Shown: one piece after another, positions 27,090 through 35,783 of the stretch
Layout: every line of letters starts with the position of its first letter
Numbering within the stretch: position 1 is the stretch's first letter
Assembly (NCBI RefSeq): GCF_002443295.1
Contig: NZ_BAOS01000028.1
Span: 372,001 to 436,000 of the forward strand
Direction: 5' to 3'
DNA: 64,000 bases
From: Candidatus Scalindua japonica
Lineage (GTDB): Bacteria; Planctomycetota; Brocadiia; Brocadiales; Scalinduaceae
Position numbers and translations under genes: made by a program
The notes under the pieces: model-generated
Database searches by the model: none
What the model was told of the DNA's origin: nothing
The model's input: only the letters and a program-made list of their open reading frames with translations

Positions 27090-28780
27090 AAGCAAGAATC
27101 CTGATAATTGATGATGAGAAACACATCAGGTTTACCGTAAAGGAATTTCTTTTAAAAGACGGTTATGATGTGTCTGCAGTTGAGAATTTTGACGAGGCAT
27201 TGAAAATACTTAATACGGAATGTATAGACGTTGTACTGACGGATATCGTTTTAGAAGGCAAGACCGGCATTGATCTCTTAAGAGTGGTTAATGAAAAACA
27301 CTTAAACTGTCCAGTGATCGTGTTTACAGGATACCCGAATTTAGAGAGTGCTTCTGAGTCGGTTCGTCTTGGAGCCTATGACTATATGGCAAAGCCGGTA
27401 AAAAAAGAGGCACTGTTGCGTGTTATCGGCATGGCTTTAAGGCATAAGACTCTGGTTGAAGAAAAAAACAGTAGCCATGCTAATCTAAAAGCTATTTTTC
27501 AGAGCGTTACAGACGCCATAATAACTGTGGATAAGGATTTGAAGGTTATTGAGCTTAATGATGCGGCAAAAACCATATGTGGTTTTTCACGCGAAGAAGT
27601 TATGGGAAAATCAATCGATTCTATTCCAAAGACGTGCTGCGGGCATTGTGTTGATGCCATTAAAAAAACTATTCTGGAGAAACGGCCTTTAGAAATTTAT
27701 CGAACAGAATGTATGCATCAAACTCGTAAAGGACAGTTGGTCACTCTGAAAACATTTCCTTTAACAGATGGTATAGATGGTTGTGTTATTGTGGTCAAAG
27801 ATGAAACTCATATATTTAATCTGGAAAAAGAGTTAGAAGGGCGACAACGTTTTTACAATAGTATAGGCAAAGACAAAGAAATGCAGGCCATCTACTCATT
27901 GATAGAGAACTTACAGAATATAGATACCACTGTTCTCCTTACGGGAGAAAGTGGCACCGGGAAAGGGCTTATAGCTGAAGCGATACATAACGGCGGCGTA
28001 CGTCGTCAAGGACCATTAATAAAGGTGGATTGTTCCGCGCTGACAGAAACCCTCCTTGAAAGTGAACTTTTCGGACACGTCAAAGGCTCTTTTACGAGTG
28101 CTATCTCGGACAAAGAAGGCAGGTTCCAAAAAGCTGATGGCGGAACGATATTTCTGGATGAGATTGGTGACGCATCTTTGAGTGTGCAGCAGAGACTACT
28201 TAAGGTGATCCAGGAAAAAGAGTTTGAGCGGGTAGGTGATGCTACTCCAATCAAGGTAGATGTGCGTGTAGTTGCAGCAACCAATCAAAACCTGCAAGAA
28301 GAAGTCAGGCTCAAAAGATTCCGCAAAGATCTCTATTATAGATTAAATATAGTAGAGATATCCATACCTCCGCTCCGGGATAGAAAAGCTGACATACCAC
28401 TTCTGGTAGAACATTTTATAAAAATGTTTAGAAAAAAGATAAATAAGGATATCAATGAATTATCGAGTGACGTCTACAACCTTTTTATGAATTACGAGTG
28501 GCCGGGAAATATCAGAGAGCTTCAGAATGCGATAGAGCACTCCTTTATTGTCTGCAATAAGACGGTAATTACCGTTGAAGACCTTCCAAAAGAGTTTAGA
28601 GAGATAAAGACTACTCGTTCGATGGGAGAAAAGAGTTGCGGGCATGACAGAATATTACAGGCGCTGGAAAAAACTCATTGGAATAAGGCGAGTGCTGCCA
28701 AATTGCTTGGTATATCCCGGAGATCCGTCTATAACAAAATTAAAGAGTATAATATACGTCCTGAAAAATCCTCCATGTAA
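27086..28780 (+). CDS. Sigma-54-dependent response regulator (REC-PAS-AAA+-Fis)
   Basis: 564 residues. Receiver at 1-120 (IDDEKHIRF, phospho-Asp in VLTDIVLEG, MAKPVKK), PAS at ~130-250, AAA+ at ~265-500 with Walker A GESGTGKG (near 288) and Walker B GGTIFLDEIGD, and a Fis-type helix-turn-helix at the end (NKASAAKLLGISRRSVYNKI). The loop that contacts sigma-54, normally GAFTGA, reads GSFTSA here (near 334), an unusual version. It should activate sigma-54 promoters; a good candidate is at 29057-29072 just downstream, with an inverted repeat at 28814-28828. Confidence 0.93.
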   Translation: MKARILIIDDEKHIRFTVKEFLLKDGYDVSAVENFDEALKILNTECIDVVLTDIVLEGKTGIDLLRVVNEKHLNCPVIVFTGYPNLESASESVRLGAYDYMAKPVKKEALLRVIGMALRHKTLVEEKNSSHANLKAIFQSVTDAIITVDKDLKVIELNDAAKTICGFSREEVMGKSIDSIPKTCCGHCVDAIKKTILEKRPLEIYRTECMHQTRKGQLVTLKTFPLTDGIDGCVIVVKDETHIFNLEKELEGRQRFYNSIGKDKEMQAIYSLIENLQNIDTTVLLTGESGTGKGLIAEAIHNGGVRRQGPLIKVDCSALTETLLESELFGHVKGSFTSAISDKEGRFQKADGGTIFLDEIGDASLSVQQRLLKVIQEKEFERVGDATPIKVDVRVVAATNQNLQEEVRLKRFRKDLYYRLNIVEISIPPLRDRKADIPLLVEHFIKMFRKKINKDINELSSDVYNLFMNYEWPGNIRELQNAIEHSFIVCNKTVITVEDLPKEFREIKTTRSMGEKSCGHDRILQALEKTHWNKASAAKLLGISRRSVYNKIKEYNIRPEKSSM

Positions 28781-28813
28781 CTGTGCATTTCACACTCCGT
28801 GCATTTAATACTA

Positions 28814-28828
28814 TGTGCAAACTGCACA
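28814..28828. promoter_or_regulatory. Candidate upstream activator site TGTGCA-N3-TGCACA
   Basis: Perfect inverted repeat TGTGCAAACTGCACA, preceded by related half sites (TGTGCA near 28782, CGTGCAT near 28799). It lies about 240 bases upstream of the sigma-54 promoter and directly after the activator gene, the usual distance and arrangement for an enhancer-type site. Confidence 0.5.
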
Positions 28829-29056
28829 CTTTCGTAAACTTCATACTATTCATAGCCATCCTAAACATTATCAATACCCTTAATTCTTCTGCCTCCAGAG
28901 CCTGTTGCGTAAGCCAAAAACCGGACATTCTGCATACTATATTCTGTAGGTAGTATCGTCTTGATACACAATATATTGATTGTGCTCTGGGTTGTGCAAC
29001 TGTCCCCATAACACCATTTAAATGTGGGAGAGTATTCTCATTAAATTACGTCCTTA

Positions 29057-29072
29057 TGGCAACTCTTTTGCG
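29057..29072 (+). promoter_or_regulatory. Sigma-54 promoter (-24/-12)
   Basis: TGGCAACTCTTTTGCG: GG at 29058-29059, exactly ten bases, GC at 29070-29071, matching the TGGCAC-N5-TTGCA pattern. The next gene starts at 29288. The remaining bases of the 28781-29287 gap show no gene. Confidence 0.6.
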
Positions 29073-29287
29073 CTCATATGAAGTGCAGGATACGAATTAT
29101 TTGTATAGTTTGCAGATCTCATTAATATTAAAAAGTAAGGTTAAAGAACTGCTTACAAGAGACTAAACAGAAAGATAGATGGAAACGAGACAAAATACGG
29201 ATATGAGAAGAGACGAACCTGTTTGAGGCGCCGTCGGAAGTTTCCCCGCAAAGGCCCCTATAACCGCATATGCGCGAGGTGCAGAAT

Positions 29288-30097
29288 ATGAATAATATTA
29301 GAATCGCTATCATTGGAGTAAGTACCCGCTCCAGTTCCTTGATTCATGGTATACACTACTATCGAAATAAGAAACCAGTGGATGCTATTGGGCTTCTGCA
29401 TTGGGACATAGGAGGATATAAGCCTGGAGAGATAGAGGTCGTTGCCGCCTTTGACATTGACGAGCGAAAGGTTGGCAAGGATGTGAACAAAGCGGTCTTT
29501 GCCAGTCCCAATAGCACCACGGTTTTTAAAACATATATACCTGATATAGGGATCTCAGTACAAATGGGTAAAGTCCTAGGCAAAGATTCAGATGTTATGA
29601 AACGTGATGCAGGCAGAGAGACATCTCTTTTAGATAATCATAAGGGCTCTACTCGAAAGGAGATTGTCCGTATACTGAAAGAATCCGGGGCAGAAATAAT
29701 GGTGAATTATCTACCGGTTGGTGCTGAAGATGCATCCAGGTTCTATGCTTATTGCGCGTTAGATGCAGGGGTTGCTTTTGTAAATAATACATCTGTACTT
29801 ATAGCGAGCAATCCCTTGTGGTCGCTAAAATTTGAATATAAGAATATTCCCATAATCGGAGATGCGTTCAATATTAAAATCCCCATTATGGCCTCCCTTA
29901 ATTCAGCAGGTATTGCTATTGATGCCATACGTTGTGCGAAATTAGCGCTTATTCGCGGCATGGGAGGAGTTCTTTTAGCCGCATCAGAATATTTCTGCAG
30001 ACAAACGATAGGCAGGCTTACTGAGGAGGAACCACGTAATATGATTGAGCAATTTATCAATGATGAGGAATACTCCTGTGTACATAAAAAAGCCTGA
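29288..30097 (+). CDS. Inositol-1-phosphate synthase family protein, internally deleted
   Basis: 269 residues from ATG 29288 (GAGGTG upstream). The N-terminal Rossmann half matches bacterial Ino1: IRIAIIGVSTRSSSLIHGI, EVVAAFDIDERKVGKDV, ESGAEIMVNYLPVGAEDASR, NTSVLIASNP. The C-terminal end also matches (PIMASLNSAGIAIDAIRCAK, RGMGGVLLAASEY). Between them, right after PIIGD, roughly 90 residues are missing, including the region that in the family holds THR and the catalytic lysine segments. The frame is intact. Normal members have about 360 residues, so it may be inactive or altered. A sigma-54 promoter precedes it. Confidence 0.7.
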   Translation: MNNIRIAIIGVSTRSSSLIHGIHYYRNKKPVDAIGLLHWDIGGYKPGEIEVVAAFDIDERKVGKDVNKAVFASPNSTTVFKTYIPDIGISVQMGKVLGKDSDVMKRDAGRETSLLDNHKGSTRKEIVRILKESGAEIMVNYLPVGAEDASRFYAYCALDAGVAFVNNTSVLIASNPLWSLKFEYKNIPIIGDAFNIKIPIMASLNSAGIAIDAIRCAKLALIRGMGGVLLAASEYFCRQTIGRLTEEEPRNMIEQFINDEEYSCVHKKA

Positions 30098-30210
30098 TAT
30101 GGTAGCAATGACAACGCAGTAGTTGTAACTTGACAGTATAGGAATTAGCATTTTTATTACAGAGAAATGTATGGGTTGGGATTCTATCAATTAAGGAGAA
30201 TAATGTCAAA

Positions 30211-30675
30211 ATGAAAGAAAAAATACTTGTAGTTGATGACATGAAAAGCTTAGCACTTATGCTTGAGATTTATCTTTCGAACGCGGGATATGATGTTTCT
30301 ACATCTTATAGTTTTACTGAGGCGAGGCAGGAATTAAGTAAAACTGATTTTAATCTAGTTCTCACGGACGTAGATCTGGGAGAAGGCAAGACAGGTATCG
30401 ATATCTTAAAAGAAGTAAAAAAAACAAATCCAACATGCCATGTGATAATAATTACTGCGAATAGAGACTATATGGTAGCATCTGATGCCAGACTATTTGG
30501 AGCCTATGATTATTTGTTGAAACCTGTGGAATTTGAAGGTCTGCTGTACACAGTCAGTATGGCGTTGCGATATAAAAAAAATTCTAACGGCAATGCCAAT
30601 AGCGGTGAACAGTATTTGGGAAACCCGTGTCCTAATATTGACGAACTGAAAAATAATTATAAGAAAATTTATTGA
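30211..30675 (+). CDS. Single-domain response regulator (receiver only)
   Basis: 154 residues: LVVDDMKSLALMLEIYL, phospho-Asp in LVLTDVDLGEGKTGIDIL, TAN at the switch position and LLKPVE. About 30 polar residues follow the domain with no recognisable output. It resembles the receiver of the sigma-54 activator at 27086-28780. It overlaps the Hsp20 frame upstream region and is followed closely by the Hsp20 genes, suggesting one transcript with them. A weak TTGACA lies at 30130-30135. Confidence 0.88.
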   Translation: MKEKILVVDDMKSLALMLEIYLSNAGYDVSTSYSFTEARQELSKTDFNLVLTDVDLGEGKTGIDILKEVKKTNPTCHVIIITANRDYMVASDARLFGAYDYLLKPVEFEGLLYTVSMALRYKKNSNGNANSGEQYLGNPCPNIDELKNNYKKIY

Positions 30676-30695
30676 ATTTTAAAAGGAGGCCTGAA

Positions 30696-31115
30696 ATGTT
30701 ATTACCAGGAGCACTGGAAGCTTTATTAGATCTGCAGGAAACGATCGACCGTACGTTTGATACCGGTTTTTTTGATGGAGCAATTAGCAGCCGAGGAGTG
30801 TATCCGCCAGTTAACATCTTTAAAAAGAATGGGGATATGGTTCTCGTTGCTGAATTGCCTGGGGTAAAAAAGAAGGACCTGAACATAGAAGCAAAAGGGA
30901 ATACAATACGACTCGCGGGGGAGCGTACAATAGAGTACGATAAGAATGTGAGTTATCACCGTGTCGAACGGAAATCTTCGAAATTTGACAGGACATTGAA
31001 ACTGCAAGCTAACCTGGAACCGAATAAGGTTAAAGCTGAGTATAAAGACGGCTTATTAGTGATCTGGATGCCGTGTGCAGAGTCAGATAAACCAAAACAA
31101 ATTACAATCCAATAA
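30696..31115 (+). CDS. Small heat-shock protein (Hsp20/alpha-crystallin)
   Basis: 139 residues from ATG 30696, with AAAAGGAGG directly upstream; a longer frame to 30672 exists without a site. The alpha-crystallin domain spans about 35-139: VNIFKKNGDMVLVAELPGVK, RLAGER, and the A-x-x-x-G-L signature as AEYKDGLLVIWMP. It holds unfolding proteins in the cytoplasm without ATP. A second Hsp20 gene follows after 20 bases. Confidence 0.92.
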   Translation: MLLPGALEALLDLQETIDRTFDTGFFDGAISSRGVYPPVNIFKKNGDMVLVAELPGVKKKDLNIEAKGNTIRLAGERTIEYDKNVSYHRVERKSSKFDRTLKLQANLEPNKVKAEYKDGLLVIWMPCAESDKPKQITIQ

Positions 31116-31135
31116 TTATGAGATAGGAGGCTATC

Positions 31136-31546
31136 ATGAGTAAGGGAACGAAAGAAATCACGAAAACTGAAAATAGGAAACAGGAGAAAACCGAATATGC
31201 GGGAGAGAGAACAGTATCGGGGAGATACTACATCCCTAAAACCGATATTGCTGAAACGGAAACAAGCCTTATGGTAACTATGGATGTTCCTGGAGTGAGA
31301 AAGAAAAACGTAAATATCACCCTGGAAGATAATCAACTGGAAGTTGACGCTAAAATAGACTATTCACCTTATGAAAACCTCGATCCGGTATATACCGAGT
31401 ACAATGTAGGTCACTATACCCGAAGATTCACTGTATCAAATATTATCGATACAGCAAAAATAGATGCGAATCTCACTGATGGGGTCTTGACATTGACATT
31501 ACCAAAGGCCCCGGAAGCACTACCAAAAAAGATTGAGATTAACTAA
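31136..31546 (+). CDS. Small heat-shock protein (Hsp20), second copy
   Basis: 136 residues, start preceded by AGGAGG. The charged N-terminus leads to the alpha-crystallin domain: YYIPKTDIAETETSLMVTMD, VPGVRKKNVNITLEDNQLEV, and signature NLTDGVLTLTLPKAPEA. Together with the preceding gene it makes the common paired arrangement in which two Hsp20s co-assemble. Confidence 0.92.
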   Translation: MSKGTKEITKTENRKQEKTEYAGERTVSGRYYIPKTDIAETETSLMVTMDVPGVRKKNVNITLEDNQLEVDAKIDYSPYENLDPVYTEYNVGHYTRRFTVSNIIDTAKIDANLTDGVLTLTLPKAPEALPKKIEIN

Positions 31547-31627
31547 TTAGGCGTTGTTATAAAATCAATTTTATTTAGTATTATCTAAGTGTATTAGATT
31601 AAGCGCACATTGAATAGGAGAAAGATA

Positions 31628-32493
31628 ATGATGAGATATGTAATAAGCTTAATAATAACGGTATGTGTTTCGAGTTCCTTTTTTTTGGTGATTCTTATGC
31701 ACAAAGAGGAATAGGGCGAAGAGGTGGATGGGGTTGGGGGGCTGGTTTTCCGTGTTGCCCTTTGTATAATACAGAGAAACTCGAAACAATAAAAGGAGCG
31801 GTTGTTAGCGTTGACGAGATTATTCGAGGGAATGAAGGGTTTTACGGCATCCATCTGACGGTGCAAACCGACGAGGAAACCGTGACTGTTCACTTAGGAC
31901 CGGGTTGGTACATTGAAAACCAGGACATGAAGATTGAGGCGAAGGAAAAGGTTGAAATTACCGGTTCAAAGATTTTTTACAAGGGCAAGGCAGCTATCAT
32001 TGCTTATGAAGTAAGAAAGGGAGACGATATATTAGTACTAAGGGACGCAAACGGGTTTCCCGCTTGGCGTGGTTGGAGACGACTCTCCGATAATCAACCT
32101 CCCAGGAAACAGGGAATGCAATGGAAAGGGGGCGGTGGATGGGGGCCTAAGACTAATTATGGAAGGATGTATAACCCTGAAACAGTGGAAACCATTAGTG
32201 GAGAAATAACTAATGTAGACAAGATTACACCTGGCAAGGGTATGTCTTATGGTATTCATGTGGTATTAAAGACTGACGGAATTAGCTTGCCTCTTCATTT
32301 AGGACCGGGATGGTATATTGAAAATCAGGATATGATAATTGAGCAGAATGACAAAGTTGAAGTTACAGGCTCAAGAATCACTTTCGATGGGAAACCGGCC
32401 ATGATTGCTGCTAAGATAAAAAAAGGAGATGAAGTGTTAATGCTCAGAGATGAGAACGGTATTCCTGCCTGGAGTGGTTGGAGACGACGCTAG
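31628..32493 (+). CDS. Secreted protein with two OB-like repeats; frame broken in the signal peptide
   Basis: A good start (ATG 31628, AGGAG before it) begins MMRYVISLIITVCVSSSFF, a clear signal peptide, but the frame stops soon. The mature part lies in the frame from 31663: GDSYAQRGIGRRGGWGWGAG and onward. The switch is at a run of eight T (31679-31686); one more T joins the two. The mature protein holds two ~100-residue repeats (about 31765-32085 and 32170-32490), each with HLGPGWYIENQDM, VEITGS/VEVTGS and LRD.NG.PAW.GWRR. Periplasmic location follows from the signal peptide. The repeat family is common but functionally unknown to me. Confidence 0.6.
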
Positions 32494-32571
32494 TTTAACA
32501 ATAGCCTATTCAATCTTTGTTGTGACGTAACTCAAAAGAGTTTTTTTAAATCCGTATAGCTTTAAATTTTA

Positions 32572-32763
32572 ACAGAAAAGGATAAAAAGTATTACCATGT
32601 AGAACGGAGTTATGGATCTTTTTATCGTTCCCTGCAGATACCCTGTGAGGTCGAACAGGACGCGGTGAAGGCGTCATTTAAGAAGGGAGTTCTCAAGATA
32701 ACTCTACCTAAGAGCGCAAAAGCTCAGGAAAATGTGCGTAAGATTGAAGTAAAAGGTGAATGA
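32572..32763 (+). pseudogene. 3' half of an Hsp20 gene
   Basis: The frame reads KYYHVERSYGSFYRSLQIPC, EQDAVKASFKKGVLKITLPK, ending VRKIEVKGE and TGA at 32761. This is the C-terminal half of an alpha-crystallin domain with its A-x-F-x-x-G-V-L signature. No start or first half lies upstream. The rest of 32494-33092 has a C-run (32798-32806) and nothing else I recognise. Confidence 0.75.
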
Positions 32764-33092
32764 CCGTGAAGAGATTTTGTGTAGGAGCATGTTTGCTCCC
32801 CCCCCAGCGTATTTCTAAAGAAGTTTTCTTGCCATATTCAACTATGGTAGGGGGAGAGTGTGTGTTCTCACTGATTACCGCAGATTGACAGCGCATTGAC
32901 TATCAACTCGAATATGTATCAAAGTAATATTTTTAATTGTATAGCAAAATACAAAAAAATAGTATGTAAAGTGACCTTATTCCTATTAATTATTTAGGAC
33001 AGTAGTATTGAATAAATTTCTGCATGGGTTAGGAAGTAAAACTGAAAACATCGTGGGAACAAATTTAAAACTGTTGGTGTATGAGAATTTGG

Positions 33093-33979
33093 CTAATTTT
33101 TATTTCCGATAATGCCTATCTTTGGCCTCTTATTTAAGGTATTCAAAGCCCTGATTACATCATATCCAAATATTTCCGGCATAGCCATGTCACACAAAAC
33201 GAGGTCAAATCCTTCTTTCTCTGTCTGTTTTATTGCATTTGCGCCATTGTTGACAGTCAGAACTTTGTAACCGGCTTTTGAAAGAAAATTGTCCAGAATA
33301 CTGCATATGTCCTCATCATCATCTACAACAAGAACACTCAAATCATTCCCTTTTACTTTTTGTTCTGAGATAGGCGGTTTTGTGGGATTGACGGTTTTCT
33401 CTGCTATCGGAAGTTCCAAAGTAAATGTACAACCCTTCCCCAATTCACTTTCGACATCAATTATCCCTCCATGTCTGGCCATTATTCCATAAGCAGTGCT
33501 CATGCCCAAACCGGTCCCTGCTGCAGACTTTGTAGTAAAAAATGGCTCGAAAACCCTCTTCTTCACCTCTTCAGGCATTCCTGTACCCGTGTCGGAAATA
33601 GTAATAAATACCGTTTCCGGTTCACACCACGTACTAAATGAAAGTTGGCCACCATCAGGCATGGCATCCATGGCATTATTGATTTTGTTTATAAATACTT
33701 CTCTTAATTCTGTAGGATTACACAATATGGAAGGTGTCTTCAGCATTCCGTTTCTATCCATGGAGTAGTCAATGCCTCTGGACTGTGCCATATTTTTCCA
33801 CCGGGGCATTGTAAAATCGATTGATTGTTCTATCAGCTCACCTATATCATAAGATATAAACTCTGTGTCACCTTGAAATTTTCCAGTAAATTTAAGCATC
33901 TTGCCGGAAATCTCAGACCCATCATCAGTTGCCTTTTTAATAGTATGGAGCCTGTCTGTTAATTCACCATTCTCTTTAT
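33093..33979 (-). pseudogene. Truncated copy of the hybrid histidine kinase gene
   Basis: Matches 49749-50620 of the intact kinase gene with only about four differences over 872 bases and no gap. It encodes from the HisKA region through the ATPase domain (DTGTGMPEE, GLGMSTAYG) into the last receiver, then ends in a foreign tail (GIIGNKN). The N-terminal REC, GAF, PAS and the phospho-acceptor His are missing, so it is not a working kinase. It abuts CRISPR array 1 (17 bases). Confidence 0.88.
33108..33979. repeat. 872-bp direct repeat, left copy
   Basis: Pairs with 49749-50620, same orientation, constant offset of 16641 bases. Outside these limits the sequences differ completely. The two copies bracket the whole CRISPR-Cas island. 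Confidence 0.92.
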
Positions 33980-33996
33980 CTACTGGTAGATAGTTA

Positions 33997-34184
33997 GTCT
34001 CAATCCCTTATTCATCAGGTCAAGTATTCCTACGGCTAACCTTAAGAACGCTAACCTTGAGAACGCTAACCTTAGTCTCAATCCCTTATTCATCAGGTCA
34101 AGTATTCCTACGTCTTAAGCCAACTAGAATATGTCGAACGTGTTTTGGTCTCAATCCCTTATTCATCAGGTCAAGTATTCCTAC
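33997..34184 (-). CRISPR. CRISPR array 1: three 37-bp repeats, two spacers
   Basis: Repeats at 33997-34033, 34075-34111 and 34148-34184 are identical, beginning GTCTCAATCCC and ending TATTCCTAC on the plus strand. Spacers are 34034-34074 (41) and 34112-34147 (36). The leader-like sequence lies on the right (34185 onward), so it is transcribed leftwards with the cas genes. Spacer 1 encodes a pentapeptide-repeat pattern on the plus strand. Confidence 0.96.
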
Positions 34185-34400
34185 TGTACCCCTTCTAACA
34201 CCTGTTCCAGCATATACTTACAATGCCATTTCCTGTAACCTGTCCAATCTGTAATCATTTCACCTCCAAATTTTCTGTAAAAATTTAATAAAATGCTCAT
34301 AAATACCTATCAGTTATCATGTTAAGATTTTCCTGTAACCTACCCCCTTTTTACCTGTTTTCAAAAGCTTCGTTAAGTTATCAATAAAAAAAGGCTTATA
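34185..34400 (-). promoter_or_regulatory. Leader of CRISPR array 1
   Basis: Closely matches 39145-39340, the sequence beside array 2, over about 190 bases, including CCATTTCCTGTAACCT and ATCAGTTATCATGTTA. Conservation next to two arrays on the same side marks the leader and promoter. It lies between cas2 and array 1. Confidence 0.8.
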
Positions 34401-34465
34401 TCGTTTTTTTTTGTTGATTTCGTGTTTAATAATTACAGATACATTAAACGGACATATTCCATAAC

Positions 34466-34741
34466 TTACACAATATAAACTTCTTCATCTTTGGACACCT
34501 TTCCCTGTCCGATCACTTTGATTATCTTTTCACAATTTGCACAGATAGAGTAGATCCTGATACTATCTGCCTCTTCTTTAGCTATTTTATGAATTCTTTT
34601 CACCATTTTGTCAAGGAGTTTGTTATCCAGTATACACTCAAAGACACTGTATTGCACCCGGTCACCATAATCTTTCAGTATCTTGGCAAGCTTTGTACGC
34701 CTTTTCGTGTCAGGTATATCGTAAGATACAAGGTAAAACAT
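34466..34741 (-). CDS. cas2: Cas2, CRISPR adaptation protein
   Basis: 91 residues, normal length. It begins MFYLVSYDIPDTKRRTKLAK with the conserved Asp after the first strand, then VQYSVFECIL and IRIYSICANC. Cas2 dimers hold two Cas1 dimers in the spacer integrase. The gene starts 3 bases after cas1 ends, so they are co-translated. Array 1 lies immediately downstream. Confidence 0.96.
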   Translation of the reverse strand: MFYLVSYDIPDTKRRTKLAKILKDYGDRVQYSVFECILDNKLLDKMVKRIHKIAKEEADSIRIYSICANCEKIIKVIGQGKVSKDEEVYIV

Positions 34742-34744
34742 GAA

Positions 34745-35746
34745 TTATGCTTTCAATTCAAAGGGGACATAAGGCCTTTCATTTTGAATGTGCGCGGCAA
34801 GTGTTTCTGCCTGTATGCGAAAACACTTTCTCCAGGTACTGTTTTCTCCAGTATTTGGATGGACAAATTCACGATTTATCATTTTTTCATACTCTCTAAA
34901 ATATCGCTTTAACGGTTCGCGTTTGAGATAAACACCGCCACCTTTAGGGTTGGCGTAGAAATCTGCCTCTCCTATAATTCGGTTGTTTACGAGATAGAGA
35001 GTAAACCGGTCGGCAATCGGAGCACGAAACTCCTCCATAAGGTCAGATGCCAGGGAAGCCCTGCCGTAATCTATACTATGGAAATACGCAAGATACGGAT
35101 CAAATCCAATCCCATCAAGAAGAGAAGATATTTCGTTAAAGATGATTGTGTAGCCGAAAGAGAGAAGAGCGTTCACGGGATCAGTAGAAGGGTGCTTCCT
35201 TCTTCCGGTAAATTCTAAAGTTTCAAGAAACATTTTGCCATATGCATCAAAATACGACTTAGCCGCGCTTCCCTCAATACCAAAGAGTTGTTCTATTTGT
35301 GTTATATTTTCCACTTCTCTAAGCCTGGCGGAGATGGCGCTGTTTTCTGATTTAAAATCTCTGTCAGGATGATTGTAAGAGAACCATCTCATTACCTGTA
35401 GAGAATTCTTAATCTTTCCAGCAACAATCTTTTTTGCAAACGCCAGCCGAAATCCATAATCCCCATATTTATTAAACTGCGATATCCGAAGGTCTATATT
35501 TTTTGTTGCCGGAGATGTTATCTGACCGATCAGTTTTCCAGTTCGCGTAAGAATAGCCATCTCAATTCCGTGCTCAAAAAGCTCATGCACAGATTGAGTG
35601 GTAAACTGTACGTTTCCAAAGATCAGCACCGCATCGATTTTATGACACTGTACATCGAGTAATATCTCATCATCCTTTTCTACTATAAGCCTGTCGCCTG
35701 TTTTCCGAAGGATTGAACCCTGTTCCGTAAGATACAAATTAGCCAT
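34745..35746 (-). CDS. cas1: Cas1, spacer integrase
   Basis: 333 residues. The N-terminal beta domain (LYLTEQGSILRKTGDRLIVE) is followed by the helical catalytic domain: LLSFGYTIIFNEISSLLDGI with the catalytic Glu, YLAYFHSIDYGRASLASDLM with the catalytic His, and ADFYANPKGGGVYLKRE. It integrates prespacers at the leader-repeat junction. It is not fused to the reverse transcriptase, which is a separate gene just upstream. A REP hairpin (35754-35783) separates the two. Confidence 0.96.
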   Translation of the reverse strand: MANLYLTEQGSILRKTGDRLIVEKDDEILLDVQCHKIDAVLIFGNVQFTTQSVHELFEHGIEMAILTRTGKLIGQITSPATKNIDLRISQFNKYGDYGFRLAFAKKIVAGKIKNSLQVMRWFSYNHPDRDFKSENSAISARLREVENITQIEQLFGIEGSAAKSYFDAYGKMFLETLEFTGRRKHPSTDPVNALLSFGYTIIFNEISSLLDGIGFDPYLAYFHSIDYGRASLASDLMEEFRAPIADRFTLYLVNNRIIGEADFYANPKGGGVYLKREPLKRYFREYEKMINREFVHPNTGENSTWRKCFRIQAETLAAHIQNERPYVPFELKA

Positions 35747-35753
35747 AGTTTCT

Positions 35754-35783
35754 GTAGGGGCAGACCAATGTGTCTGCCCCTAC
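35754..35783. repeat. REP-type hairpin (REP-1)
   Basis: GTAGGGGCAGAC-CAATGT-GTCTGCCCCTAC: a perfect 12-bp stem with a 6-base loop. It supplies the TAG stop codon of the reverse transcriptase gene. It is the best-preserved of six copies in 35.7-38.7 kb. Confidence 0.93.

Noticed and set aside
32798-32806. C-run after the Hsp20 fragment
   Set aside because: Short homopolymer without gene context; no claim made.
34034-34074. 15-bp tandem repeat in spacer 1 as a degenerate extra CRISPR repeat
   Set aside because: It shares nothing with the 37-bp repeat; the pentapeptide code explains its period.
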